Source: Gordonia malaquae NBRC 108250 (lineage in GTDB: Bacteria > Actinomycetota > Actinomycetes > Mycobacteriales > Mycobacteriaceae). Taken from it: a DNA stretch of 64,000 nucleotides. The DNA lies in NCBI RefSeq assembly GCF_000344135.1, contig NZ_BAOP01000002.1, forward strand, positions 62,001-126,000. The letters are read 5' to 3'. Of the stretch, positions 33,705-43,900 are shown one piece after another. The position numbers and the translations under genes are program-made. The first letter of the stretch is position 1; each line of letters opens with the position of its first letter. The notes under the pieces are model-generated. The model worked only from the letters and a program-made list of their open reading frames with translations. It ran no database searches and was not told the origin of the DNA.

Positions 33705-35381
33705 TCAGCGCTGCTCCGGGAGGACGTGCAGCCCGGTCTTGTCGCAGGCCAGGGCCAGCGAGGAGATGTACTGCTTGGAGCCGTCGGCCGCGGGGACCGC
33801 GGAGGCCAGCATGTCGGGGCGTTCGAACTCGACGCCGGAGACACAGCACAGCAGCTTCTCGTCGCTGGGGTTGCCGTGCTCGTCGTACATCGGGAGATCG
33901 ATCCCGTCATCGGTGCGACGCAGGTAGTAGCGCCCCTTGGTCGCGACCGCCAGGATCGGAGGCAGCAGCATCGCGAGGACGGCGGCCACCAGCGGCGAGA
34001 ACGGCGCGATGCCGTCGCCGAACAGTCCGAAGAACACTGCGATCGACGCGCCGGCGGCGACGATCACGGACACGAAGCCCACTGGATTGACCGCGTACAG
34101 CATGCCGCGGCGGAACTCCGGGTGCTTGGGGCTGATGCCGAGCAGGTACTTGTTGACGACGATGTCGGTGGCGACCACCACGATCCAGGCGATGCCGCAG
34201 TTCGCGTAGAAGTTCAGCAGCTCCGACAGGAAGCTGAACATGTTCGCTTCCATGAGAACGAGCGCGATGACCAGGTTCACCACGACGAACACCAGGCGTC
34301 CCGGGTAAGTCTTGGTGACGCGCGTGAACGAGTTGGTCCAGGCCAGCGAGCCGGAGTAGGCGTTGGTGACGTTGATCTTGATCTGCGAGATGACCACGAG
34401 GATCACGGCGAGGGTCATCGCCAGCCAGTGCGGCATCATCTCCTCGTAGGTGATCAGGAACTGGTGAACAGGCTGGTTCGCGATGCCCGCGCCGTCGGCG
34501 ACGTTGGCGATCAGGTAGACGGCGAGGAACAGACCGACGATCTGCTTGACCGCGCCGAACAGCACCCAGCCCGGGCCTGCGATCAGCACGGCGGACCACC
34601 AGCGGCGCTTGTTCTCCGGAGTCTTCGGCGGCATGAAGCGCAGGTAGTCGATCTGCTCGGCGATCTGAGCGATCAGCGACAGGCAGACGCCTGCGCAGAG
34701 CATGATGCCCGCCCAGCTGACGCCTTCGCCGCGAGGTGCGCCGTTCTCGTCGACACCGGAGAACGCGAGGAATTCACTCACCGAACCGGGATGTGCCGCC
34801 AGCAGATAGATCAGCGGCCCGACCATCATGACCAGCCACAACGGCGTCGTCCACACCTGGAGTTTGGCGAGCGCCTTCATGCCGTAGATGACCAGCGGGA
34901 GGACGATCAGCGTCGACACCAGATATCCGACCGGCAACGGGACGGACAAGCCGAGGTGCAGACCCTGCGCCATGATCGAGCCCTCGAGGGCGAAGAAGAT
35001 GAAGGTGAACGACGCGAAGATCAAGTTCGTGACGACCGAACCGTAATAGCCGAACCCGCTGCCGCGCGTGATCAGGTCCAGGTCGAGGTTGTAGCGGGCC
35101 GCGTAGTACGCGAGAGGGATGCCCGTCGCGATGATGACCGCGGCGAACAGGCCGATGCCCCACAACGCGTTGCCGGTGCCGTGCGCGATGCCGATGTTGG
35201 CGCCGATCGAGAAGTCGGCGAGGTAGGCGATGCCACCCAGCGCCGACGTCGCGACGACCGCACCGCTCCACTTGCGGTAGCTGCGCGGCGCGAACCGCAG
35301 GGTGTAGTCCTCCAGGGTCTCCTTCAGCGCACCTGATTCGGCGCCCTGCGCGGGTGCGACCCGCGTCAACTGATCCGTCAT
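33705..35381 (-). CDS. NCS1-family nucleobase/cation symporter
   Basis: The 558-residue protein has about 12 membrane helices and the purine-cytosine permease family pattern (TRGSGFGYYGSVVTNLIFASFTFIFFALEGSIMAQGL; QIKINVTNAYSGSLAWTNSF). The ATG at 35381 has GGAGG four bases upstream; an earlier in-frame start lacks one. The last 70 residues form a cytosolic tail with LLCCVSGVEFERPDM and a later Cys, which resembles a degraded Cys-rich tail seen on some related transporters (from memory). Being near urease, the substrate may be a purine, allantoin or other urea source, but this is only contextual. Confidence 0.82.
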   Translation of the reverse strand: MTDQLTRVAPAQGAESGALKETLEDYTLRFAPRSYRKWSGAVVATSALGGIAYLADFSIGANIGIAHGTGNALWGIGLFAAVIIATGIPLAYYAARYNLDLDLITRGSGFGYYGSVVTNLIFASFTFIFFALEGSIMAQGLHLGLSVPLPVGYLVSTLIVLPLVIYGMKALAKLQVWTTPLWLVMMVGPLIYLLAAHPGSVSEFLAFSGVDENGAPRGEGVSWAGIMLCAGVCLSLIAQIAEQIDYLRFMPPKTPENKRRWWSAVLIAGPGWVLFGAVKQIVGLFLAVYLIANVADGAGIANQPVHQFLITYEEMMPHWLAMTLAVILVVISQIKINVTNAYSGSLAWTNSFTRVTKTYPGRLVFVVVNLVIALVLMEANMFSFLSELLNFYANCGIAWIVVVATDIVVNKYLLGISPKHPEFRRGMLYAVNPVGFVSVIVAAGASIAVFFGLFGDGIAPFSPLVAAVLAMLLPPILAVATKGRYYLRRTDDGIDLPMYDEHGNPSDEKLLCCVSGVEFERPDMLASAVPAADGSKQYISSLALACDKTGLHVLPEQR

Positions 35382-35515
35382 CAAACCTCCACTCACCGCC
35401 AGAAACATTCCGGTGAGAGGAAAGTTATGCAGGTGGTGTCACGACGACGGTGCGGAAGTGTTTCGTCGGCGATACAGAACGCGCCGCGTTGTTACGGGCG
35501 GATGGCAACGACAGC

Positions 35516-36001
35516 TCATCGACGTGTCCAGGTCGCGCCGCGCCCGACAGAGTCGACCTCGACCAACCCTTCGGAACGGAGCGCGTTCAATGCGATCCGG
35601 ATGGTCTGATCCGAGACCCCCGGAAGCGCAGTTCTCACATCCGCGATCTGAAACACCGACGGCGCATGGCTGAGCACGTACTCACGAACACGTTCCTGTT
35701 TGCTCCCACTTGATCGGGCGGCCCCCGTCACCGCCGCGAACTCCGCGTATGTCGCGGAGACAAGTCCGATGAAGTATCGGAGCCACGGCCAGGGATCGTG
35801 CTCAGCGTCGTGCCAGCCGGCCGTCGATGCCAGCAACGAGGCGTAGTACCCATCCGCAGACTTCGCGATGGATACCTCCAACGAGACGTACCGCGTGACG
35901 TCGTACCCGACGTCGTGAAGAAGGACATTCGTCAGTGCCCGCGCAATCCGTCCGTTGCCGTCGATGAACGGATGGATCGTGAGCAAGTAACAACTAGCCA
36001 A
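35516..36001 (-). pseudogene. 5'-truncated Fic-family protein
   Basis: The reading frame contains a complete Fic active-site motif, HPFIDGNGRIAR, and a C-terminal winged-helix region (RVREYVLSHAPSVFQIADVRTALPGVSDQTIRIALNAL), as in Fic proteins of about 350-380 residues. The N-terminal half (inhibitory and upstream Fic helices) is absent: the frame runs upstream into the end of the nickel permease gene with no start codon other than a TTG ten codons before the active-site histidine. The remaining Fic helices cannot form an AMP-transferase on their own. An unusual short translated product is possible but unlikely. Confidence 0.65.
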
Positions 36002-36023
36002 TCTGCCATCCTTCTTAGCTAGT

Positions 36024-37037
36024 TCAGCTAGTTCTGTTGGGCAGCAGGTCGCGCCGCGACGCGACGAAGACTGCGGCCCAGATGGCGAGGAGGACTCCCG
36101 TCAACCAGAATCCGAGTGTTTCGAGGTCGGCGCCGCCGATCCACGCGAAGAGGCCGTGCCAGCCGAACTCGTCGACTGCGAGGGCCGACAGTTGGACTCC
36201 GGCGATCGCGATGGCGACCGCCGCGGATATCCACGTCATCAACGCGCTGTACGAGAAGAGTCGCGACCGCTCCCCCGCGGGCGACCACTGGTAGGCGCGG
36301 CGCATCACCGCTCCCTGCACGGTGTCGAGCAACGACATTCCCGCCGCGAACAGGATCGGGAGTGTGAGCACGGCCCACCAGGGGACAGCGCCGAGTGTCG
36401 CGGTCCCGGCCAATGCGAGCAGGCCGATCTCGGTGGCTGTGTCGAACCCGAATCCGAACACGAAACCGACGCCGTACATGCGCGTCGGACGGTCGACGGC
36501 GGCCTCGAAACGACCCAGCAGACGCCACATCAGACCGCCGGGCGCGGCGTCGTCCGTGTCTCTGCGACGCAGCGACCATACGTTGATCACCGCTATCACC
36601 ACGAGGAAGATCGACGACACCATCGGGCCCCACACACCGGTGAACTGGTGCAGGCCGGACTCCTCGTCGGACACGGCCCGACCGAGCGCCCCGATCCCGA
36701 CGACGAGTGCCAGACACAGCAGGAACACCACCGACGAGTGGCCGAGAGAGAACCACAGCCCGACGGTCGACGCCGGGCGTCCGCGGTCGACGAACCGACG
36801 CGTGGTGTTGTCGATGGCGGCGATGTGATCGGCGTCGAACGCGTGCCGGAGACCGAGCGCGTACGCGCTGAGGCCGACGGCGAGGGCCGCAGGCCCACTC
36901 GTCGAGTAGCTGACCCCGGACGGCAGGACCAGCAGCAGCAGAGCACCCCATCCGAGGAGATGCAGGCCGACGATCACTCCGACCGCCCACCGCCAGCCCG
37001 GATCGCGGACTGTCCCGGTACGAGTCGTCGACGTCAT
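36024..37037 (-). CDS. HoxN/NixA-family nickel/cobalt permease
   Basis: The 337-residue NiCoT transporter has eight predicted helices and the family signatures RHAFDADHIAAIDNTTR (metal-binding helix II), LGHSSVV and GFDTATEIGLL. It imports Ni(II) or Co(II). The ATG overlaps the ureD stop (ATGA), so it belongs to the urease operon and supplies nickel for the active site. Confidence 0.92.
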   Translation of the reverse strand: MTSTTRTGTVRDPGWRWAVGVIVGLHLLGWGALLLLVLPSGVSYSTSGPAALAVGLSAYALGLRHAFDADHIAAIDNTTRRFVDRGRPASTVGLWFSLGHSSVVFLLCLALVVGIGALGRAVSDEESGLHQFTGVWGPMVSSIFLVVIAVINVWSLRRRDTDDAAPGGLMWRLLGRFEAAVDRPTRMYGVGFVFGFGFDTATEIGLLALAGTATLGAVPWWAVLTLPILFAAGMSLLDTVQGAVMRRAYQWSPAGERSRLFSYSALMTWISAAVAIAIAGVQLSALAVDEFGWHGLFAWIGGADLETLGFWLTGVLLAIWAAVFVASRRDLLPNRTS

Positions 37038-37774
37038 GTGAGGTCCTCCATCAGGGTTCTCGTCCATCGGTCCCATGTCGGATCGAGTGGACTCTCGTGC
37101 AGGTGTTCGCCGAGGTGACGCGCCAATGCGCCAGGACCCGCCAGGTCCATCACATCGCAGGCGTCGACGTCGGATGATCGGCTGTCGCGGATTCCCGCGA
37201 GCAGGACCGACTCCATCACCCGATGTCTGCCGAGCACTCCGGGCTGCGGACGATCACCGCGAACGTCGAGCGACTCCACCAGGAGCGGAGTGTCGCCGCA
37301 GGTGACGGCGCTCTCGAGAAGAAGCCTGCCGCCACGCTCGCCGGATCGGCCGAACACGGTGACCTCCCGGATCACCGCGCGGGCCGACTCGGCCATCGTG
37401 ATGTCGGTCCGGCGGTGCAGGTCGGCGCCGTCGGAGATCACCGTCTCCAGGCCGCGCCAGACGAGCCTGGCGCCGTCGTCGAGAACGATTCGGGTGGTCC
37501 ACCAGGATTCGACGCCGTCCGCGTTGTACACGACGGTCCCGCCGACCTCGCTGAGTTCGAGGAGACAGCCGGCGCCGACGTGGATGTCGAGGCTGATGGT
37601 GTCGCCGCCGAGGATCATTGCGCCGCCCGCGACGAGTGCAACACGCGCGGAGTTCTCGGTGCGGTGCAGGAGTCTCGGGACCAGTGTCGCGCCGACTGCC
37701 GCCGAGAGAGCGACACGGGCACGGCCGGGTGCGGCGGTCACCCCGACCGTGGCGCGGAGCACCGGCTCAGGCAC
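37034..37774 (-). CDS. ureD: urease accessory protein UreD
   Basis: The 246-residue UreD (UreH) has PRLLHRTENSARVALVAGGAMILGGD, EVGGTVVYNADG and RTLMEDLT. In other bacteria UreD binds apo-urease and recruits UreF and UreG for nickel insertion. It overlaps ureF by eight bases. In the typical actinobacterial order ureABCFGD, ureG would lie between ureF and ureD, but no such gene is here. Confidence 0.9.
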   Translation of the reverse strand: MPEPVLRATVGVTAAPGRARVALSAAVGATLVPRLLHRTENSARVALVAGGAMILGGDTISLDIHVGAGCLLELSEVGGTVVYNADGVESWWTTRIVLDDGARLVWRGLETVISDGADLHRRTDITMAESARAVIREVTVFGRSGERGGRLLLESAVTCGDTPLLVESLDVRGDRPQPGVLGRHRVMESVLLAGIRDSRSSDVDACDVMDLAGPGALARHLGEHLHESPLDPTWDRWTRTLMEDLT

Positions 37775-38435
37775 GGAACAGCCGATGCGTCGCGCGCGAG
37801 TGCCGCTGTGCCCACTCTTCGCTCTGCGGGGTCCCGGCGCCGGGAATCCCGGCCGGTTCGGTGATGGTCGAGAGACTCGCGACCTGATGTTCGGCGTACT
37901 CGCACGTGTCGAGGATCCACTTCGTCGTCTCTGCGGGATCCCGCGGATCGAGCTTCAACAGCGCTCCGGCCGCGGTGGCCGCCTCGTCGTAGATCACCAC
38001 CCGCACGAGTTCGTCGGCGCCCAGCCCGGCCTCCGCAGCGATGGCGCCGACCACGACGGACCTGCTCGGCGACCACGACGCGCCCCGCATCTGCGCCAGG
38101 GACGAGGCAGCAGGCCACAAGCGGACCGCCAACCGGAGGTATCCCCTGGCCTGTGCGATCGACGCGTCGCGCACCGCGGGTGCGGGCGTGCGCGCCGCCC
38201 ACGCGGCGTCGACCGACCGGACGTCCGCGCCGGTGAGCACTGCATGACGGGCCGCGACAGCGGTCCCGGCCTCCACACGCGACGACGTGACAGCCCGCGC
38301 GCGGAGGAACTCCGGGACCGATGACGCCGGGAGCCCGCCCATCATCGCGGGTTCCAGTCCCGCCGAGTAGGCGTGCCCACCGGTGGGCAGCCTTCCGTCG
38401 GCCAACAACATCGCGACCAGGGTCGACGATTCCAT
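37767..38435 (-). CDS. ureF: urease accessory protein UreF
   Basis: The 222-residue all-helical protein has the UreF start [28 protein letters not shown] and the ending EWAQRHSRATHRLF. UreF joins UreD and the GTPase UreG in the urease activation complex. It overlaps ureC by one base and ureD by eight, a tightly coupled order. Confidence 0.92.
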   Translation of the reverse strand: MESSTLVAMLLADGRLPTGGHAYSAGLEPAMMGGLPASSVPEFLRARAVTSSRVEAGTAVAARHAVLTGADVRSVDAAWAARTPAPAVRDASIAQARGYLRLAVRLWPAASSLAQMRGASWSPSRSVVVGAIAAEAGLGADELVRVVIYDEAATAAGALLKLDPRDPAETTKWILDTCEYAEHQVASLSTITEPAGIPGAGTPQSEEWAQRHSRATHRLFRA

Positions 38436-40144
38436 CAGAACATCGTGTACAACTGCGCCAACGGCAGGACGTCAGCCGGTGCAGGTGTGACGACGGCTTC
38501 GTCGATCGCGATCTCGAACGTGTCGGGTCGGATGTCGATCGTCGGCAACGCGTCGTTGACTTTCATGTCGGCTTTTCCGGTGGCCCGGGTGTCCTTCAGC
38601 GCAGCGAGCCGGCGACGCAGCCCCAGCCGCCCGGCGAGACCGTCGTCGAGTGCGTACGGCGACACGAATGTGAGGGACAGATCCGCTCCGATCGCGTCGC
38701 CGAAGGTCGGACGCATCAGGACCGGCTGCGGGGTCGGTATCGACGCGTTCGGATCACCGAGGGCGCCCCAGACGATGCTTCCGCCCTTGATCACGATGGA
38801 CGGCCGGACTCCGAAGAACCGCGGATCCCACAGGGTGAGGTCGGCGAGCTTGCCCTTCTCGATCGACCCGACTTCGTGGTCGATTCCGTGCGCGACTGCG
38901 GGATTGATCGTGTACTTCGCGACGTACCGCTTGGCCCGCAGGTTGTCGGCGACGTCGCCGCCCGGCTCATCGAGCCGTCCGCGATGATTCTTCATCACGT
39001 GCGCGACCTGCCATGTGCGGGTGATGACCTCACCGATCCGGCCCATCGCCTGCGCGTCCGACGACGTGATCGACAGTGCGCCGACATCGTGGAGGATGTC
39101 TTCCGCCGCGATCGTCGTCGCACGGATCCGCGACTCGGCGAACGCCAGATCCTCGGGCACCGCGGGGTTCAGGTGATGACACACCATGAGCATGTCGAGG
39201 TGTTCGGCAACAGTGTTCACCGTGTGCGGAAGGGTCGGATTGGTCGATCCCGGCAGGACGTTCGGCAGGCTCGCGATCGACAGGATGTCTGGTGCGTGAC
39301 CGCCGCCAGCGCCTTCGACGTGGAACGCGTGGATGCTCCGACCCGCGATCGCGTCGACTGTCGAGTCGACGAAGCCCGCCTCGTTGAGCGAATCCGAGTG
39401 CAGCGCCACCTGCAGGCCCCACTCCTGAGCCGCACGCAGAGACGCGTCGATCGCGGCTGGCGTCGACCCCCAGTCCTCGTGGACCTTGTACCCGGCGGCC
39501 CCGCCGAGGGCCTCTTCTTCCAGGCCTCTCCACGACACCGTGTTGCCCTTGCCGAGCAGGAGGATGTTCACCGGCAGCGCATCGAGCGCGCGGTGCATCT
39601 GGTGCAGGTGCCACGGTCCGGGTGTCACCGTGGTCGCCTTCGACCCCTCGGACGGCCCGGTTCCGCCGCCGATCAGCGTGGTGAGGCCGGTGGCGAGTGC
39701 TTCGTGAGCCTGTGACGGGGAGAGGAAGTGGACGTGGGAGTCGATACCACCCGCGGTCAGGATCTTGCCTTCGCCCGCGATGACGTCGGTGGACGGTCCG
39801 ATCACCAGGTCGGGGTGGACTCCGTCGGCGATGTCCGGGTTCCCCGACCGTCCGATGCCGACGATCCGTCCGTCTTTGATTCCGACATCTGCGCGCTCGA
39901 TTCCCCACCAGTCGAGCACGATGACGTTGGTGATGACGGTGTCGAGCGCACCCTCGCTGCTCGGGACCGTCGACTGCGCCATCGACTCGCGGATCGACTT
40001 GCCGCCGCCGAACACGGCCTCCTCGCCACCGACTGTGTGATCACGCTCGATCTCGATCCAGAGGTCGGTGTCACCCAGACGGACCTGGTCTCCGGCTGTC
40101 GGGCCGTACAGCGACGCGTACGTTCCACGATCGATGCTCACCAT
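38435..40144 (-). CDS. ureC: urease subunit alpha
   Basis: The 569-residue catalytic subunit has all nickel ligands and active-site residues: H137 and H139 (SHVH), carbamylated K220 (GYKVHEDWG), H222, H249, H275 ([11 protein letters not shown]) and the mobile flap C322-H323 (VCHHLN). Each is shifted +3 relative to Klebsiella numbering. It hydrolyses urea to ammonia and carbamate. It overlaps ureB and ureF by one base each. Confidence 0.97.
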   Translation of the reverse strand: MVSIDRGTYASLYGPTAGDQVRLGDTDLWIEIERDHTVGGEEAVFGGGKSIRESMAQSTVPSSEGALDTVITNVIVLDWWGIERADVGIKDGRIVGIGRSGNPDIADGVHPDLVIGPSTDVIAGEGKILTAGGIDSHVHFLSPSQAHEALATGLTTLIGGGTGPSEGSKATTVTPGPWHLHQMHRALDALPVNILLLGKGNTVSWRGLEEEALGGAAGYKVHEDWGSTPAAIDASLRAAQEWGLQVALHSDSLNEAGFVDSTVDAIAGRSIHAFHVEGAGGGHAPDILSIASLPNVLPGSTNPTLPHTVNTVAEHLDMLMVCHHLNPAVPEDLAFAESRIRATTIAAEDILHDVGALSITSSDAQAMGRIGEVITRTWQVAHVMKNHRGRLDEPGGDVADNLRAKRYVAKYTINPAVAHGIDHEVGSIEKGKLADLTLWDPRFFGVRPSIVIKGGSIVWGALGDPNASIPTPQPVLMRPTFGDAIGADLSLTFVSPYALDDGLAGRLGLRRRLAALKDTRATGKADMKVNDALPTIDIRPDTFEIAIDEAVVTPAPADVLPLAQLYTMF

Positions 40145-40482
40145 CAGCTGCTCCGCTCTTCGGTTCGGATCACAATGCCGGGAACGAGTCGTCGCCCACG
40201 GAATGCGACGGCCGCCACGCGCTTGGACGCCCCGGGTTCGAATCGCACGGACGTGCCCGACGGGACATCGAGGCGGAACCCGTCGACGGCGTCACGGTCG
40301 AAGTCGAGTGCGGTGTTGGCATCGGGAAGATGCAGATGGGACCCGATCTGGACCGGGCGGTCGCCGGTGTTGACGACGACGATCTCGCGCCTCTCGTCCG
40401 CCGTCCGGTCGGCGTTGAGTTCAATGGTTCCAGGCTTCACCCGGACCGCGCCGGGGCCGGAGGAACGTGGGGTCGACGCCAT
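40144..40482 (-). CDS. ureB: urease subunit beta
   Basis: The 112-residue beta subunit has [30 protein letters not shown] and [10 protein letters not shown]. It is a separate polypeptide here, as in other Actinobacteria (in Helicobacter it is fused with the gamma subunit). It follows ureA by 10 bp and overlaps ureC by one base. Confidence 0.96.
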   Translation of the reverse strand: MASTPRSSGPGAVRVKPGTIELNADRTADERREIVVVNTGDRPVQIGSHLHLPDANTALDFDRDAVDGFRLDVPSGTSVRFEPGASKRVAAVAFRGRRLVPGIVIRTEERSS

Positions 40483-40492
40483 GGTCGTCTCC

Positions 40493-40795
40493 TCAGTCGA
40501 TCGGGTGATGAATGGTAACGAGCTTGCGGCCGTCCGGGAAGGTCGCCTCGATCTGGACGTCGTCGATCATCTCGGCGACGCCCGGCATCACTTCGTCGCG
40601 TCCGAGGACCGTCCGGCCGGTCTCCATCAGTTCGGTCACCGGGACGCCTTCGCGAGCGCGTTCGAGCACCCAGGTGGTCAAGAGTGCAACGGCTTCGGGG
40701 TGGTTGAGCTTCACTCCCCGATCACGGCGATCGCGGGCGACCATGCCCGCCACCGACAAGAGGAGTTTCTCGGTGTCAGCAGGCGTGAAATGCAT
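40493..40795 (-). CDS. ureA: urease subunit gamma
   Basis: The 100-residue gamma subunit begins [21 protein letters not shown] and has [12 protein letters not shown] and [21 protein letters not shown]. It is the first gene of ureABCFD-nickel permease. It is divergent from narG with 154 bp between starts, so nitrate and urea genes share a regulatory region. Confidence 0.96.
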   Translation of the reverse strand: MHFTPADTEKLLLSVAGMVARDRRDRGVKLNHPEAVALLTTWVLERAREGVPVTELMETGRTVLGRDEVMPGVAEMIDDVQIEATFPDGRKLVTIHHPID

Positions 40796-40819
40796 CCTGC
40801 GATAGTGCCACGTTCTCCG

Positions 40820-40840
40820 CCGGCCGGCAGTCCCGGCCGG
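40820..40840. other. GC hairpin in ureA-narG intergenic region
   Basis: CCGGCCGG (40820-40827) and CCGGCCGG (40833-40840) pair around a 5-nt loop, 25 bp before the ureA start. It is too close to ureA to be a terminator of another gene; an attenuator or a protein-binding site is possible. Confidence 0.35.
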
Positions 40841-40878
40841 TCAGCGATAGACGATCGTGTGGTCAGCGGAGCGCTGAC
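40839..40878. promoter_or_regulatory. candidate operator array upstream of narG
   Basis: The half-site GTCAGCG occurs as a direct copy (40840-40846) and again 22 bp later as a perfect inverted repeat GTCAGCG-GAG-CGCTGAC (40862-40878), 72-88 bp before the narG start. Two turns of DNA between the copies place them on one helix face, as for cooperative binding. The protein is unknown. Inference. Confidence 0.45.
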
Positions 40879-40949
40879 GAGTGAGCCTTTCGTCCCTACT
40901 TCTGCCCGAGTGCACACGAACTACGCAGACTAGGCCTAACGTCCCCAGT

Positions 40950-43900
40950 ATGCCGACGTCTCACGATGTGCAGGGTCCAGCGGCGCAAGCGCTGCTCGAC
41001 GTGGGTCGATTCTTCACGAGGTGGGACGAGACGGGAGACGGCAGAGCCGTCTTCCGCGAAGGCGGACGAGCAGGCGACGTCTTCTATCGCGATCGGTGGA
41101 GCCACGACAAGGTGGTCCGGTCCACCCATGGAGTGAACTGCACCGGATCCTGCTCGTGGAAGGTGTACGTCAAGGACGGCATCATCACCTGGGAGACGCA
41201 GGAGACCGACTACCCGTCCGTCGGCCCAGACCGCCCAGAGTACGAGCCGCGCGGCTGCCCGCGAGGCGCGGCATTCTCCTGGTACACGTACTCACCCACG
41301 AGGGTGCGACACCCGTACGCCCGCGGTGTGCTCGTCGAGATGTTCCGGGAGGCGAAGCGCCGCCTCGGCGGCGACCCGGTGCTCGCGTGGGCCGACGTCG
41401 TCGGCGACCCGATTCGACGGCGCTCCTACCAGCGAGCACGCGGCAAAGGCGGCCTGGTCCGCGTCTCCTGGGACGAAGCGATCGAGATGGCCGCCGCCGC
41501 ACACGTGCACACCATCAAGACCCATGGCCCCGACAGGTGCACCGGCTTCTCTCCCATCCCCGCCATGTCGATGGTCAGCCACTGTGTCGGCACCCGGTTC
41601 ATCCAGTTGATCGGCGGCGTCATGACGTCGTTCTACGACTGGTACGCCGACCTTCCGGTGGCGAGCCCCCAGGTGTTCGGCGACCAGACCGACGTCCCCG
41701 AGTCCGGCGACTGGTGGGACGCGTCATATCTGATGATGTGGGGTTCCAATGTCCCGGTCACCCGCACACCGGATGCCCACTGGATGGCCGAGGTGCGCTA
41801 CCGAGGCACCAAGGTCGTGACGGTCTCCCCCGACTACGCCGACAACACGAAGTTCGCCGACGAGTGGCTTCCCGCGCAAGCGGGTACGGACGCCGCCCTC
41901 GCGATGGCCATGGGGCACGTGATCCTTCGTGAGTTCTACGTCGAGAAGCACACACCGTTCTTCTCCGAGTACGCGGCCAAATACACCGATCTCCCGTTCC
42001 TGATCCGCCTCGAGGAGCACAACGGCGCCCTGGCCCCCGGCAAGTTCGTGACCGCGGACGAACTCGACGGTGGCGGGCAGGCGTCCGAAGAACAGTGGAA
42101 GCCCGTGCTCATCGACGCGGCGACGGGCGACCCGGTGGTCCCGAACGGGTCCTTGGGGTTCCGGTACGCGGAGTCTGGCGAGGGCAGGTGGAATCTCGAT
42201 CTGCAGGGCGTCACGCCGTTGATGAGCTTGTTCGACGTCGACCATGAACCGCTGGAGGTGAGCTTCCCTTCGTTCGACGCCCCCGACGGCAGCGGAACGG
42301 TGCTCGTCCGTGGAGTACCGGCCCGGCGCGTGCACGGTCACCTGGTCACGACCGTCTTCGACTTGATGCTGGCTCAATACGGCGTCGGTCGCGACGGACT
42401 TCCCGGCCGGTGGCCCACCGGATACGACGACCCGACCAGCCCGTACACGCCTGCGTGGCAGGCCGAGATCACGAGTGTGCCCGCCGAGGCCGCGATCCGC
42501 GTCGCCCGCGAGTTCGCGACCAACGCCGAGCAGTCCCGCGGCCGTTCGATGATCATCATGGGGGCAGGAATCTGCCAGTGGTTCCACGGGGACGCGACCT
42601 ACCGGGCCATCCTGTCGATGCTGCTGCTCACCGGCAGCATGGGCCGCAACGGAGGCGGGTGGGCCCACTACGTCGGCCAGGAGAAATGCCGTCCGATCAC
42701 CGGGTGGATCTCCCTCGCCAACGGCCTCGACTGGTCCCGGCCGCCACGTACCCAGCCGGGTACGTCGTTCTGGTACATGCACACCGACCAGTGGCGCAAT
42801 GACGGGTACTCCACGTCGACCCTCGCTTCACCGCTGTCGCGAGGCACGCTCGACGGAATGCACACCGCCGACGCGATCGCGCAGTCGGCGGCCCTGGGCT
42901 GGATGCCCTTCTACCCGCAGTTCAGCGACAACCCGCTCGACGTCGCCGAGAGCGCTCGCGCCGCGGTCGACGCCGGTGAGGCGCCCGACGCCGCGTCGTA
43001 CGTCGCCGAACGCTTGCGAGACGGCACGCTGACACCAGCGATCTCCGACGTCGACGCGGAGGAGAACTGGCCTCGGACTCTGGTCCTGTGGCGATCGAAC
43101 CTGCTCGGGTCATCGGCCAAAGGCAACGAGTACTTCCTGCGTCACCTGCTCGGCACACACCACAATGTGCTCGGCACCGAGAACCCGGAGACCCCGCACC
43201 CGACCGGGGTCCGATGGCACGACGAAGCACCGGAGGGCAAGCTCGACCTGCTGTTGTCCGCAGACTTCCGGATGACGAGCACCACGCTGCTCTCGGACAT
43301 CGTCCTGCCTGCGGCCACCTGGTACGAGAAACACGACTTGAGTTCGACGGACATGCACCCGTTCGTGCACGCCTTCAGCCCGGCGATCGACCCGGCGTGG
43401 GAGGCCAAGACCGACTTCGACCTGTTCCATCTGCTCGCGCAGGAGTTCTCGAAGCAGGCGGAAGTCCACCTCGGCACTCGTCACGATCTGGTCAGCACGC
43501 CCGTCCAGCACGACACACCCGGCGAGACCGCACAACCCCACGGTCGAGTCGTCGACTGGCGCGAGTCGGGAAATCCCGGGAGGCCGGGGGTCAACATGCC
43601 GACGTTCGCGCTCGTCGAGCGCGACTACACCGCTATCGCAGACAAGCTCGCCACGGTGGGTCCACTCGCCGACGACCTCGGTTTCACGGTCAAGAACATC
43701 ACTTACGATGTCGGATCACAGATCCCGACGCTCGCCGCGTCGAACGGAGTGATGCCGTCCGGTCCCGGTCAGGGACGCCCGGCCATCGACACCGATGCGA
43801 AACTCGCCGAAGCGATCCTGCTGTTCTCCGGCACCACGAACGGACAACTGGCGGTCGACGGATTCGAGAAACTCGAGAAGCGAGTCGGCAGGGAACTCGT

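Noticed and set aside
33726-35336. 536-codon open frame opposite the NCS1 transporter
   Set aside because: Same composition artefact; the transporter strand has clear family motifs and a ribosome site.
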